A stretch of 64,000 nt of DNA from Numida meleagris (GCF_002078875.1 NC_034414.1:22498616-22562615); one strand, 5' to 3'. Positions 10,901-25,200 are shown, counted from the first letter of the stretch. Numbers and translations: made by a program. The notes: generated by a model not told the origin, from the sequence alone.

Positions 10901-12776
10901 TGCGAGTTTCCTGTTTCCTAAAGCCAAATGCATCCTCTGATGGTCGCTGCTGACCTGTTTCAAGAAGACTTTTGTTCACATTGTGGTAGATGAAGAGTCC
11001 AAGTTTGCCTTTTTGTTTGCTTCCTGCTTCAAGTTGAAGCAGGAGGCGTGAGGTGTGTTCATACCATGCAGAAGTACAGGGCAGCAGACAGCCTGAGCAG
11101 CTGGCAGCCAGAGGCAGGATGTGTGTCCTGCAGCTTTGATGGCTCTGGGACCCACAATACGCTGTCAGCTCTGGAACCTCTGAGAAGTCGAACTGCTCCT
11201 GGGTGTGAGATGAGCTCCAACGTGTGTGATGGAGGGGTGCAGACCTCAGATATGAAGCCTTTAAAAGAAAACAAAAACACTTTAAACCTTGCTTTTATGT
11301 TTTTGGTGATAAATAGTCAGTATCTGTTTTGAAATATTAGATGAAAACGATCTCTTAGTATTCATTTCTTAGATCAGTGTTATTTCTTAGATCAGTCTCT
11401 TAAATTAATTAAGTCTGAGTCTATCTTTGACTGAAACATCAGCAGTTTTCTGCCTCTTGGTCCTTTTGGTTGCAATCATTGAGGGGACCTCTAAAGGAGC
11501 CTTTAAGAAGCTGATTGCTAAGGTTCCCTAGGTACCCAGGAGGATGAAGATAAGCTGCTGCTTTTCATCAGAGGCTTAGACTCTGCTCTGAGTGAAGGCT
11601 GGTATTTCAGGATGGTCCGTGTGCATCTTCTAATCAGTGAATGACCAGATTGCTCTGCATCAATTGCATGTCTGTGTTCCGCATATTTGTTAAATATACT
11701 TAAACTACTGAGAAAAGTAAACTTTTGATTTAAGACTTCACTCTTCTTTATTCTTGCCCCAAATCAGGGGTGGAGAACTGAAAAAAAATCAGGTTAGTGA
11801 CAAAATGATTTCATTAAGTTGACAACTAAAACGTGTGTCTCAAAGATGTAAGCTAGAGATGGGCTGCAAGTTTGCCTTGTTGAACTAAGGGGAGATTGCA
11901 GTAGGATAGCACTGGGATGGTTTTGCCAGAACTCAGATGAGGGCTGCTCACTGAGACTGACTTGCAAAATCCTTCCTGTGGGAGGAGCTGTCCTGAAGAG
12001 TTCAGTGTTGCAGTCTAGGGCTGGCCGCATAAAGCCCGCCAGCCCAAAAGAAGCCAAGGAGTGGACCTGTTTCCCAGCATCCTATAAGATTATACCTGCA
12101 GGCTGTCCTTTAACATGAAGCTGCAACCTTCAGCTCTAATCATTGATTCTTTATGAAGTGCAACAGTATGGAGTGAGCCCAAACATTGATTTTCAAATAG
12201 AATGTTATTAAATGTAAGAGGGCCTCTGTTGGGCTGTCTTACAGCTTTGTGACTCTGCGTGGACAAGATTTATCGCTTCCTCCATCTTTTCTGTTCTATC
12301 CTCCCTGAGCCTTTTTCCTTGTGATGAAGAATGGCAAGGATATGTCCAGATACACTATTGCTTATCTTAGCAAGGAAGTGGTGAAACAGATGCAGTTGTT
12401 GAAACTGATGATAAGGTAATTTTCTCACCCTTCTGATAGCTGTAAATGCAATTGACAGAAGATTTGCGTTGGTAGAAGTGTTTGTTATTGTTTGTGTATC
12501 CCTGGACATCACTCGGAGATTGACTGGTAGATAATGAAGTGTGCAGCTTGCTTGAGCAAGCAGCATGGGCAGGCACCTGAACTGCCTGTGGTGCTTCCCT
12601 CTCTGAGTGGTGCTCAGAGCCTCCCTGGCAGATGTAACCTCTTTGCTGCGTGTCACAGTCATTGCCTGCCACTTTGTTATCAAGAGTTTACGTGTGGCCA
12701 CAGCACCTCTCCCAGCTGCAAATGGACTCTGTCTTTGTGACAACCTTTGGAGACAGAGAATCCTGTTTACCACCAA
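7991..12776. other. Unique intronic DNA
   Basis: No gene is recognised. An AT-rich patch at 8,829-8,850 (aataataaatattaataata) is nearly self-complementary. The stretch 8,860-9,000 has the AT-rich, TAAT-containing look of conserved non-coding DNA, which cannot be tested here. An 18-bp tandem duplication lies at 11,364-11,397. A GCTTGCT/AGCAAGC inverted repeat lies at 12,547-12,562. Confidence 0.6.
11364..11397 (+). repeat. 18-bp tandem duplication
   Basis: Two adjacent copies of an 18-base unit beginning 'atttcttagatcagt' differ only at their ends. This is consistent with replication slippage. Confidence 0.8.
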
Positions 12777-12856
12777 CCATTTTACTGATGCGTGTCAAAT
12801 CTAAATGACTTGCCAAAGGTGATGCAAGAAACTTGGGACAGATAAGAGAACAGGAA
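12777..12856 (+). repeat. MIR-like SINE relic
   Basis: The order of words fits the MIR core: 'cattttactgatg', then 'aaatgacttgccaaaggt', 'atgcaagaaacttgg' and 'gacagataagag'. Identity is low, as expected for an insertion predating the split of birds and mammals. It could also be chance similarity. Confidence 0.45.
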
Positions 12857-15800
12857 GTTGTCTTTTTTAGAAGGAGCCATAATCACTTTCTTCCTTAATA
12901 GGACCTATCCAAATTCTTCTCCTAGGATAGATATTTTGGGCTTGAAAAATGGGAAGGGAATATTTCCTGTCTTACAGGATGAGTTTTTCCAGCTAAATAA
13001 GTAGCTTTTTCTGCTACTCTCATGGAGCTGAATGTCCTGATAGTACAGCGTTCTGTTGCTAAAGTCTTCCCTTCTCTTCGCTGTGTTAATTATGCCATTC
13101 ACTAAATTTGGATGAAGCACCTTTTTCTCTGTAAAATAAGCTCTGGATGTTTGTTTCTTATAGGAAAAACAAGCAATTTCTGAAGTTCTGGGACAATTGA
13201 TTAGAGATTCTTATCTCAGCCAAATTAACGCTCATTTGTGGTTTGGGGATACACATCAGAGCATGGGAGACTATGGGGTCACAGCCCATGGATCTGAACC
13301 TCAGTTTTCCACCTCCCACTGCAATGCACACGCTGCTTCTCTTGGCTTCATTTGACTGCAGTTTTGACTGGTTAACTTTCTTTAAAAGTATGTGCAGGTT
13401 TCGAACGAACATTTTCTTTTGAACAGACTGCTTCCCAAAAAAGCGTATATGGGGAGAATGTGATTACGCCTAACTGACCTTAACAAGTTAGTCAGTCCTT
13501 GAGTCCTGCCATACAGTGACATCTCAGGTGTAATGTAGTCCTGCAGAACCCAGCTGGTTTCACTGCAGAAATCCTAATCTCTGGCAGGAGGTGATGAGAT
13601 GGCTGCTTTCCTCACCCTGAGGCAGTCCTAGGTGCTTCCTTGGGAAAGCGATGTGTTTTGGAGTTCTTAAGGCACGTGCTGCAGAAACTTCCCAGGCACA
13701 GGTTTGCAGTTGCTGAGTATTAATGCCAATTGCACAGTTCAAAGCCACAGCTTTGCTCTTGAAATTGTGCTAGTATTAACAAATTCAGCCTTGATCCTGA
13801 TGAGGAGCCTCCAGTCCCCGAGCTTGTGTTGAATCCGGGTCAAGGTTTTTAATTTCCTCATTTTAAGAAATGCTGAGTGCCCTCGGTGGTAGCTGCAATT
13901 AGTGGGCGCTGGGAGCGCTTTGTGCTCTGAATGGAAGGCAGCAGCTGTGAGTTGCAGTGTACAGAAGCCAGAGTCTCTGGGGGGCTGCAGTGTCTAAGAT
14001 GATGCCCCTTTATTTGTTTCTTAGTTGGACCTCAGACAATTTACATGGCTTCTCTTGAACTTCAGGACTCTGCTTTTCTTGAATGTATTTGAGACTTCTA
14101 GCTTGGCAGCTCCTTGGAGCTTCCCATTAAGGTATTAAGAGGCAGAAAACCCCTTGGTTGCCTCAAGCTGAGGAGGAAATCTAGACTTGAAGGATTATCT
14201 CAATGCAATGAATTTTAAAGACTTTATGCTATACATGTGTGGAAAGCTATCAAAATGCTAATGGTTTTGCTGTCTATTTTAACTCTCAACATACAGAGCA
14301 ATTGGGGTGGTAGTGGGGAAGAATGATGTTATTTAACCACAAAAGGGTGGTCCAGACAGGAAATAAGTTTCAAGTGGCTTTTTGCCTCTGTGAGCCACAA
14401 CTTCTCCCGGCAATAATGAAGAAGGACAGAACAGTTCTGAATGCTCAGTTGTTCCAGTCCACAGGCGTGGTGTCAGTCAGGTAATGCTGTAACCAGCACC
14501 CTGCGGGGAGAGTAGCACCCAAGGAAAAGAGAAGTGGGAATCAGGCTGGATGGCTCCTAAGCCCCTTCTCAGGCTTGGTAAATGGTAGTACGGCACACTG
14601 TGCTTCCCCAACCAATTTTTGGGATGTGTACCCTGCTCACAGTGTTGGAGGTGCATCTATTGTGTGAGAGGTCTGTGTAGCTTTGCTGTCAGCACAGTCT
14701 ATTCAGCCATGTTCTGCCACTGGATGGGTTGTCCCAGCTGCAGGTCTGATTTTCCTGGCTTTCCTACCTCACCACCTTCACTGAGGAAGGCTCAAATTCT
14801 GGGATTACAGCTGGGAGGGCTGTGTCTGTTTGCCGGAAAGCGGCTGTGACCTGGAAGCAAGGACCTGCTGAGCTCTGTGCTGCTGTGCCTGCGGAGGAGG
14901 CAGGGCAGGCATCCGCCTCCTGGGATATTAACTGTAGCTGTGACGAACTTCTGCTCTGTTTAAGTTTTTAGCCGAGGTTTCTGACATGTTGGAAATATCT
15001 CATTCAACCCTATAGAGATTCTGTTAATGTTGTTCTTTGGAGCCAGGTAAATACTTAGATAACTGGCAATATAAACAACCGAAACTGTGAGTGTTATTAA
15101 ACCCATGAGATTCTGTCATTCCTTTAGCTGTCTCTGAAATGTCTTGGAACAATGGAGCTGTCTGTGCTTATCTTTAATCAGGCCTAATCAGGTAGTTTTA
15201 GCCCCCAGAAGTGCCTGAATCACTGAGCTGCAGGGACATCCTTGCCATTAAGACTGAGACTTTTAGCTTTCAGTGAACTTTCAGTGTGTGTGTGGTTCTT
15301 TTGTTTTTAAAGCATGCTTACTTTTAATAATTAGCTCTCTGCACAATTGTTTCACATCTTCAAAGTAGCAGCACCTTCCATCTTGCAGCTGTCACCCAGA
15401 GGAGTGTGACTGCCAGCACGCCCTAGGGCAGGAGCAAGGGCAGGCAGTAGAGGAGGGCTTGCTGCAGGGACCTGCCGTGGGGACAGAACCAGGAGGACAC
15501 TGGATGAAGCAAGCCAAAGGCAAATGGACTGAATAGCAGAGAGAGACTGGAATAGGCAGCTTCTTTTCTTTTCAGCAAGGGCATCATGAGGTATTGCTTT
15601 GCTTGGGGCATCTCAAGCTGGGGAAATCAGCTTTAGGGATTGTTCTCAATGATATAAAGACAAAGCTACTGCATAATGAGCTAGGAATGTGGCACTTTTG
15701 AAATCCCATCTGTCTGTTGACCATAATTTCCTGTGTGACTTTTAACACATGGGTTATTTTGAGAGTGTGTATGTTTATATATTTCTGAGAGGGAGTAGAT

Positions 15801-17408
15801 TTGTGTTCTAATTCCCTGTGCTTTGTATTTTTTCCCAGCATGGACAGTTACAGCCTGCTTGCCATGTATGCTAAAAGATTGTTTCCATTGGGCTCGTCTC
15901 TCTGGTTCTTATATTTCACAGGGGGTAGCTTTAGGTACTCTAAACAGTACCTTTCAATAAGAAATGATTTCCCCTGAAATGTTAGTGATCTACTGGGAAA
16001 ATCTCATTACTTTTTTCAACTTAGTTACTTATTTTTCTTGCACAAAATGTATGTTGTTTTATGTTGAAAATTTGAGACTGTATGCATAAGGAGATTGGTT
16101 TTTATTGTTTCTGTAGTTGGCTTTGCATACGTAAGGAGAGTGGAGCTTGGGTTGCAGTCTCCCACCCACTACAACCCCTTCTTCCGTACTAATGGATAAT
16201 GTTATTGGCAGTGGGAAAAGTAAGACTTAGAGGAATGTATGCGTGTGACATATCAGCCTCACTTCCGTGATTAAGTATGCAGTTAATCTGCAGATTAAAT
16301 ACTAAACACAAATGCAAAACAAAATCCTCTACCATTTCTGAAGGTGCCTGTCATCCTGAGCTAGGATTTTGGATGAACTTGAGAGGCAGGCTCCTGGGCT
16401 GCCCAAAGATGAATGGGGACCTACAGCCATGGGCTGTGGAGGGTGCTTCTTGCAAGGGAATGGGTTACTTTCTTTGATGGAAAGCAGTGGAGGTGTTTGT
16501 TTTATTTACGGTTGCCTTGGGAGAGTAATTCTTGTGCAAAATACAATGGGAATGTCTGACTTCTTCATTTTTTAATTGCCTGCATAATTTAAAAGCCCCT
16601 CTTTTCCCTGCTGATGACTGAATGCAGAAAGAAGCAACACTGAAGTGCTGATTATCAGAAACGACAGTCTGAAACCTGCAAGTCATCCATACTGGTTTGC
16701 AACTGATGGCCCTGTTTGCATGTAATAGTCTTTTTCTGAGGTGGAAAGGGTCTTGGATCCAGCGTGTGACAGGAGGCAGAAAAAGCTTCCCCATTTTCTC
16801 ATCTGCACAAATCTGTGTTTTTGTGTCAGAGGAATAGTGGTTTGGCATATTGGAGCTATTCTGCTCTGAGAGATTTCTGTCTTTGTTACAGCAGTCATTC
16901 TTTCCAGCAATTCCAGTAATTCCTATTTCCAGACTCTGACTGAAGAATAGCCAGGACATGCACCAGCAGGATGGATAGGATACCTTCTGGGAAAGTCCTC
17001 AGTTCAAATTTTGGCTTGAAGTTAGGCAAAAAGGAGCTATGAACCAGTTTGCAGTACTCCAAAAGCCAGGCACTCAGTCAAATTACCAGCTGTTGGATCA
17101 GCTGTGATGGTTGTCCATGTGTGGTCTTAGCCCGTGGCAAATGCAAGGTAATGTAATTCAACTAAACTCTATCTTGTTAAGTAAACGGGCTCCCCTCAGC
17201 TGAAGGCCAGGGACATGCACTTGGGGAGCTACTGCAGCTTGGTTGGTGTTACTGCACTGTACCACAGCTCTGCTGCAGCCTCCATTTGTGTGATCTGGTG
17301 ACCAAGTGACAGGTATGGCCAGCTGCAAGGAGAGGGAAGGTCGGGTTGTGCCTCCAGTTAGTGAATACTGCCCCTAAATCTCATACTGTTTGGTTGTTTT
17401 TCTTTTCT
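12857..17408. other. Unique intronic DNA
   Basis: No gene is recognised. The stretch 15,150-15,250 contains several TAATC and GATA-like words. The 164-codon minus-strand open frame at 16,465-16,959 has no recognisable domain and is taken as chance. It overlaps a weak antisense MIR-like word (ccccattttctcatctgc) near 16,788. Confidence 0.55.
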
Positions 17409-17444
17409 TTTTTTTTTTTTTGGGTGGGGGGGTGGGGTGGGGGG
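17409..17444 (+). repeat. T-tract followed by G-quadruplex motif
   Basis: A run of about 13 T is followed by G tracts of 3, 7, 4 and 6 residues separated by single T residues (17,422-17,444). Single-base loops with tracts of three or more G are the most stable G-quadruplex class. It lies on the strand proposed as the sense strand of the host intron, so the nascent RNA could also fold. Confidence 0.85.
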
Positions 17445-19156
17445 AAGTGGTCAGTGTGCTGAGTTTGGAATTGATGGAAATGGTGGTTCGCCTTTTCCAG
17501 CAGGTATGGACTCCACTGCCAATAGGAGGACCTATTGCTTGTAACAGGTACTGGTGCCAAACATGTCTTTGTTCTCCTGGGAATGTGTCTGCCTGAAGGT
17601 CTCTCATCTCCAGTGAATTTTCGGGCTTCAAAAACAGGAAACATCGTTGCAGTTTTCACCCTCCCAAAATAACTGTGTTAACTTTTAACAGGACTAAAAT
17701 TGTCCGGTTAATAGTAGGCTAAGCAGCAGTTGGTCCTGATCTACAGTTCGTCCCTTGGATCAGTACCTTGCCCAGGAGTACCAGAATGTGCCGAATGTCT
17801 CACCCACAGACAGTTCGGGAAACCTTGGCAACCTGGAGCCATGTACAATTTGGCTGCTGTAACAGAGTTTTAGAAGGAAATTGGAATAAAATGGTGTTGT
17901 AAAGAGTCTAACGTGGTCTTGCATTTGCAAGTTATGATTATAGTTTACAATTTTAGGCATTTGGAATAGATGATTTGACATGGACAACACTACTGCAGTG
18001 TTATGAGGTCAGGGTCACGTATACCTCTATACTCTTGTGATTTGGTGAGACATGCTGCTTTATTCCAAGCTGGGGCTGACATCTTCAGTTATTGGCTGCT
18101 AAAAGCTTTCAGGTTGTAAGGCATCCATTTCCACCGTCTCCTAGAAATCATTTCAGTTTGGCCCATTTTTTTCTCCAGCTCCAATCTGTCTCCTTTACTG
18201 GGATTCTCTGGAAATGAAAGTCAGGATGTATTTCTTAAGCATACGTGAGGTTTAACATCTGTTGTTTGTGACACAGATCACTGCACATGGCAGGATGTAT
18301 GTGGAAGTGTATGCAGAGCCAGCTTTCACTGCACAATGAAGATTTGGTTAAATGGGAATTAGGATTAATACTGGATTTAAGAGTCTCATAGTTGGCTGGT
18401 AATAACCTAATCTCCTCAAAGGCTGCAGGCAGGCTGGCAGCATTCAGCCCAAGGCCGTTGTTTGCAAAACCTGAAAGAAATTGAATTTTGATACTGAGAG
18501 CTTTAACCAGAGCCTTTCAAAACAGTGTATGCTCTTCCCATCCTTGTCTCAATTGGAGACATTTAATTTATTCAATATGTGACATTCACCTATGCTCCTA
18601 GATCTGATGGTTATTTTACTGTAATTTTTTTTTCTTCATTTCCTTTTGTAAGAGATTAGAGCTTCTGATTGGTTTTATAAATGAATAAATTCCATTCTGG
18701 AAGTTGATATACCGAAGTATACATGTAGGTGGAATGAGATATGTCAGTGTAGGGCAGCAAGCGCTCCCTAGTTTGAAGTGGCTTAGGGTGCAGAATGTCT
18801 TTTGGGCAAGGAAGCTCAAGAATCTACAGAGGTGTGGAGCTTCTGGTGTGTTGTGATCAGTTCTCTCCAGTCTGGTTCAATTGTTGCTATGGTAGAGACA
18901 GCCCGTGAGAAATGAGTTGGTGAGTCTGGGCAGGTCATATAATGAATCACTGCATTTGACAGCAGGATTGGAATACAACATGTTTTGAGGTTAATTCTTA
19001 CTTCAGTTTACTGTGGCAGCAGTGCTGCAATTTTCTATGTGCCTGGTCTGGAATGAAAGTCAGAAATTTAGTCATCTAAGTAATCAACATTTAATTGTAA
19101 ATACAAGTTAAGGTAGAGTTTTGACAGGCTTAGTTCTGCATTCTCAAACAGGATGA
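17445..19156. other. Unique intronic DNA
   Basis: No gene, repeat family or notable structure is recognised here beyond short T-runs near 18,627. Confidence 0.55.
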
Positions 19157-19242
19157 AGTGTGGTCCTGTGTGGAGCCAGGAGTTGGACTCAATGATCCTT
19201 ATGGGCCCCTTGCAACCTGGGATGTTCTGTTATTCTATGATA
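19157..19242 (+). repeat. CR1 LINE, short 3' fragment
   Basis: Only the last 80 to 90 bp remain: 'aggagttggactcaatgatcc', 'tatgggccccttgcaacctggga', then 'tgttattctatgat'. The word order and the terminal ATTCTATG-type tail identify CR1 in sense orientation. Confidence 0.85.
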
Positions 19243-22200
19243 AGGTGTACTTGTATATCTGCCTTTGATTGCCTCCTTCCAGCCTTCTCTTGGATAGCAG
19301 TTTTGTCTGATTCTGCCCAAACTTTGACAGCTGTCTTTTGCAAAATGTTCCATCTGCACTGCTGCTAGTGGTAGCCTGGAAAATGATGTGCTTGCTCTCT
19401 CTGCTTTTCCTCTGTTTTAAACCAACTGTTCATTCTGTGAATATATTCCCTTTGCGGAGGGTATCAAAGGCCTCTATAAAATGATGCTGTGTGGCACTGT
19501 CAGTTGAGGTTTCTATTTGGGCCGCTGAGGCTGGAAGAAGCAGAGATGTTTTCATTTTTGTGGAAAGCTTTTCCTGACACTGCTGATACAGTTCAATATC
19601 TTCGTTGCCCAAATGAAAATGACTTATCTGCAGAGGTAATGATGAGTAGGTGCCTTTATCAAGACCTGAATCTCCTCTCTGTTTTTTTCTTATGTCTACT
19701 CATTCAGCCCCCACTTTGATGGATTTTATTTTTTTTGGTTGCTTTTTGTTCTTCCTCCTCGCCTTTACTCTCTCCACTGCCTTATGCAGTGCCTACTGTC
19801 AAATGCTTCTCTTAAAATAGTTAGTCTTTAAAATGTCATCCATAAAGCAGGACATTTCTTCTGAGTATTCTTAAGTTTGCTGTGTCACCTTCTTGTCATT
19901 GGACATGAAGTTGAGAAACACACTGAAGTTCTGCCTTCCGGAGGGTGAGGGCCCACATGATGACTTGATTAAGATTTGAAAGACAGTGACTTAATCTACT
20001 GCTGCTAACACCCCTGTTCCCATTTGTTTCAGAGAATATGAAAGTGTCAATTTAAATTCAGATCTATACAGTGGTTCACAAATCCCCCCCAAAGCACAAG
20101 TTTGTCAAAGGCAGGTTAATGGGAAAGTTGCTGTTTTAGTGTGTGCTCTGTTTTTAGACACTATAAGCCAGTCTAATCTTCTGTCTTTCAGCTCTATTTC
20201 TTTTTCTGCTTCTCTTCCACAGAGATTAATGGGAAGGAAAAGCGGGTAAAGAGGGAACCCAGAGGAGTCTGGCACCCAGCAGTGAAGGTTAGTAGAGAGC
20301 TGCGTGAGCTGTCCCAGCACAAGAAGGTTTGTTTTGGCTAATTAAAAGCATCCAACTGTCTCTAGGAGACCTTAGCCCTCTGCAGGAGCCAGACGGCTTG
20401 ATTTAAGTCATGTCACAGTTTCAGGCAAGAGCCTTGTGAGCATCTTAAAGCTGTTGCTTTGTTCAGTAATATGAGTGGTTGGAGGGTTTGGTCTATGGCT
20501 TTTACTGTGAGGTGGCAAGTACTGCTTAGAACAACAGTGTGTAATGAGACAGAGCCGAGCCCTGAGGCGAGTGAAGCTGTGATTTCTAAACCTGTAAGAA
20601 CTCAGGAGAGCGTGCATTAATGCCATAGCTCTCAGTTCTAGCCTCTAGTAAGCAGCTAGTGGCCATTATACCCTCTGAGCAGAACTTGGTATGAGGGGGA
20701 ATATCTGTGTAAACAACTTGGAGAAGAACAAGCATGGTGACAGTGCTTTAAAAACAAACAAAAAACCTCTCACATCAGCAGGATGTTTCTGCCCCAAAAT
20801 GTGAGATTTCATCCAGCATGAGGCTTTGAGTCCTGTTAGTGCTGACACAGGCATTAGCCAGTGGTGTGTCCTGCCGCTAAGCTGAGTGTTTCTTGAGGTC
20901 AAGGAATTTATGATGACTGTTTTGGCTGAAGCTCTTTGTGTTACAAAAAAGAAATTGTGCCGTGTACGTTCTGTAGTAGCTGGTAGAGATGGATGGGAGT
21001 GCGTAAGCTGTCTTGCTTGATGGTGCCTTTGAGATTCCAGACTGATGGATGATACATCTTACAAATGCTCAGTGGCAATTCCTTATTCTCTCTCCAGTGG
21101 AATCAGCCCTGTATAAGACTGAAAGGTCTGCCAGACACCTTCACCAGCATGTGAAGCTGGACCTCAAAGCTAACTGCTCAGAGCAGATCTAACGGATGAT
21201 GCTCTGCTTCTCTATATTTGCAGTCTTGCCTGTGCTAGGCCAGCCAATGTCATCACAGCTAGAATAGCTCCATCAGCAGTTTTTCCTTCAGGATTTCCCA
21301 ACTGTGCCCAGGAACATGCAGCTGCTGTGCTCTGACGTGCCTGTGTTGTGATACAGATGAATGCGGTTGGATGATCTGTAAACACTGCTGCGTGTTCTGA
21401 TGGTGAATGTGTGCAAGCTGCTTGCACAGTGTTACTCATTTATCCCCCTGGTCCTTTCTGTGCTCCCTGCAAGCTCAACTGTCTCTCTATCACCTCTGAT
21501 AAGCGGGTGTGTGATCTGACACAGAGCCAGCAACCAGAGCTGAAGGCGGACGGGAGTCTCACATGCACAGTTTGGGGGCAGCTTGGTTTCTTTTCTGATA
21601 AGCCTGTGCCTCTTGTGGCAGTGCAGTGCACGCTTCTCTTAAACTGTAATCATAATCCTCTTTACAGCAGGCGCTGCTATCCCCACAGGAAGCATTAGCA
21701 ATATCACAAAGTGCGGAGACTTCATTGTTTTCCCCTAATCTGTGAAGGGAGCTGAGACAAGACAGAGGAAACTTTAACCTATTCTGTGCCTCAGTGGTAA
21801 ATAATTAGTTTTTTACTGGCTGGAAGAATGGAGGAAACCTCTTAGTATAGATAAAGTAAGTACAAGGCTCGCAGGCTTATCTTGCACTGTGGAATTCGGG
21901 AAAGGACATGTCCTTGAATTCGCCTGTCTGGCATGCCCTGTTTTTGTATTTGGGAGAAATGAGTCTATTAAAGCTGCCCTAAGTGACTGCTGGATGTAAG
22001 GCACTTCTTGCCAGGAAACGCCAGAGCTACGCTTTTGTTTGAGGACCCTGAACAAAAGGCTTTGGATGCTTAATAATGTGCAAATTTGGGTGGGTGGGAA
22101 ATAGAGAAGGTTAATAGGGCAGACTGACAGAGGAGGAGCTGAGCTTGGGAGAGGAGGAGAGGAATGCTGAGGACATGGCAGCACGCACAGGGAGGTAGAA

Positions 22201-25200
22201 CAGGAGCGGCAGCCCCTTTTTGTCATACTAAAGTTAATGTGGTCACCACCGGAAATTTTGGGGTAAGTGTAAGCTGACCGCTGAAATAGCGGGGTTTCCA
22301 TCCACGAGGTGTGAGAGGCCACAGTGTGGCTCCACATCAGCTGTGGGTTCGCAAGGCCGTGCTGTCTGAGCACTGCCAAGAGCACATCTGTCATATGGGG
22401 AGCTGGCTGTGACAGCGCCTGTGGGTGGGAATTCACTCTGGGGTCAGTGCTTTACGTTCAGCAAACTCCTCTTTGCAAGCTGCCTGCCATAAAATCTGTG
22501 GTGTCACGCTTGGCTGTGTGCCGCGGGGCAGGCCCGGGAGCAGGGCAGGTGGTGAGGGAGGCCCGGGAGCCAAGCCGTTTGTGGTGTCTGTGAAAGTTCT
22601 GTAATCAAACCAAGACAACAGGAGCAAAGAAACAAAAGCCTCTCAAAACTAGCATGAGATAAGGATCTGGAGAATTTGCTTTTTATTTTTCTCAAGAGCC
22701 CCTGGAGACGACTTCTTTTAAGGGAAAAAATGTAGCTTTCAAGGTCGAGCCTTTTTTCCCTCTTTTTCTCCAGGCTTCAAAGGCAGCCAGCTGAGAGCTT
22801 CTTAGGAATGTTACATCTGTTTGGAGCAACCATGGATTGGAGGAAGGACACTTCTTTCTCTTACCAGCTGTCCAAAATTTCTGCCCAAATTACCTTGAGA
22901 GTGCAGTAAACAAGACCCAACCGTGGTGGGTATGGGCGGCACTACACAGTGAAGGGCTGGAAGCCAGCAATGGGGAGTGGTGTTATGCAGAGGCGCTCAG
23001 CTGCAATGCACGTTTTATTTTCCCGGTGCCTTAATAGAAAACCTTCTAATGTCTGTGCCTTGAAAAAAAAATTGATTCTGAAATTGAAACTGAAGAAATT
23101 GACTGAAATGTAAACTTGTAATGCCTGCCTGCCCGTCCTCGAACTCTTAGCTTTGGCTACTTCTGTAGCTGCTGACACATGCTCTTTTTTTCTTTTTATT
23201 GAACTGCTTATCCTTTTCCTTTTAATCTTAATCTGTGTGTATCAAACAATGAAATCAACAGTTTTGCTTCCAGACTTTAATGTCGAACTACTGTTCCTTC
23301 CTCGTGTTATCCAAAGCCTCCTGGCAGTCAAGGGGCTTTGTATTGAGCACCTGACGTGCTACAGATAGAGGACAGAGCAGGTGGGACCATGGGTTAGAAC
23401 TTTAGAACTAGTTTAACACAGTTCTGCTGGTAGTGGGTGCGGATTTCTTGCTGATTTTGGTGTAAAGCTGATGTGTAGCATTGGTGAGAGCATGTGGAAC
23501 TCTTCTCTGCAGTAGGACTTATGGACACTATTTCGTCTCAAACAGTCTTGTTCATAAGTGCCTCTTTACATCTCAAAAGTGTAACTGAACTGCAAATGGC
23601 TTTCACACCAATTATTTCGCTCTTCCTTTTGAATAGATCTGGGGGGGGAGGGGGTTGTTGTTTATCCCATTTCCCCAGTGCAGCTAAAACTCAGCTTGCG
23701 CTGAAGCTGTTGTTTCCTCTGTGTTTGCCATACTGAGGCCAAGGTGTGAGATGTGAGACTTGTCGTGTGGGTACCCAGGCTGACAGCGACAGTTGTCTCA
23801 CTGCAGGTTGGGTGAGTGTAGTTCATTTTGTGTGTTTTCCTTTTAAACTAGACTTCTTAAATGAAGAAGAGCAATATTTAAGCTTTTGTGTAAATAAGCA
23901 GAGCACCCTGGCTTCATCTTGGCTAATCTATTTAACCTTCATCTACCCAAATATTTACTCTAGGCATTGAATATCCGGGCAGGGTAATTTTGATGCTAAA
24001 ACTCATGCACTGAGAATGCCGTAGATTGACTAATCCTGCAGAATTCCAGAAATCCCTGTCTGTGTAAATAAACTTCCTATGTGAAGGATTATAACTAAAT
24101 AAATGCCGTGAATTCAGATCAGAAGGGCAGAGGTGTAGCAGTTGGCTCTCTTGTGTCTGCTTGCTTCTGTATTTATTTTTAATAAGGATATTCATCTTAG
24201 TCTAAATAGATGTATAAAAAAAATGCATATACTGAAGCAGAGTGCTATCATATGCTTCGGGAGAAAGTTTACCGCTCTGCCTTTTTATTAGCAGCTTTTC
24301 TTATATTTTTCAGATTTGTGTCAGCTTGATTTGGCTGATCTGATTTTTTTTTAAATTTTTTTTTGGGGGGGGTGGGAGGAGTGATGTTTCTGGTGAATGT
24401 GTTCTGGAGGTCTTTTTCTCCTTCCTGCAACTGGCCAACATAAAGAGTTGATGAAACCGCTTTGTTGAAGATCCAAAAGTCCTAATTCTGTTGCTGAAGA
24501 TCTTTCTCCCCATACTCCAGTTGCAGACCTGAGGCTCTCAGCATCTGTAATTGCAGCAGCAAAGTTGGCACCTCTGGAAGACTGATCTGTTGTGTTTGCT
24601 GCAGGGAGGCCCCAGTGTAAACCTGTTGGTATAGGTATGGTATAGGCAACCTCCGGAGCCGTTTGGCTTCTGTCCTATTACTATCTTAATCATCTGTTCT
24701 TTGTGAGACTTGTTTCAAGTACAGACTTATCTGGGATCCTTATCTCAGGGGTGTTCTGTTAGTACCCCTTGATGTTGCCCTCTCTGTTATTTGAGATGGT
24801 TCCAGAGATGAGAAGGCTGTAAACACCTGGGGGAGAGGGATTAGTGTCCCTGTTGTAAAGGGAGTAACAAAGAAAAAGGGTGTAAAGTTAGAGATGTAAA
24901 ACAAAAACTGTCTCCAGAGAACTTCTCAGCAGTGTTGTTTGTTATGTTCATGGAAAGCAAAGGCGTGTTCTGCCATCTGAGAGTTTTGAGAATAGTATGC
25001 AAAAAGAACGCAGAAGAACTTGTGGCTAGAAGGAGCTGTTTTCTGCAGGCAGAGAAGGGTCCCAGATGATCTTACTCACCCCTTTCTACTTGTGAGGTAG
25101 AAAACTAGAAGGAAGAAACTGCCTGACTGTAGTTTCAGGAAGGTGTCAGGTCAGAAACCTGTGCTATGCGTGGCTACTTTGTCCTGGCAGATGATGCTCT

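Noticed and set aside
12270..12776. 168-codon minus-strand open frame
   Set aside because: No recognisable domain and overlapped by another frame. It stops beside a MIR-like relic.
16785..16820. 'ccccattttctcatctgcac' resembling antisense MIR
   Set aside because: Only one word matches. The flanks do not follow the MIR order.
21813..22436. 207-codon minus-strand open frame
   Set aside because: Ser/Pro-rich product without recognisable domain, no framing splice sites or promoter. A frame this long is not surprising among several thousand frames.
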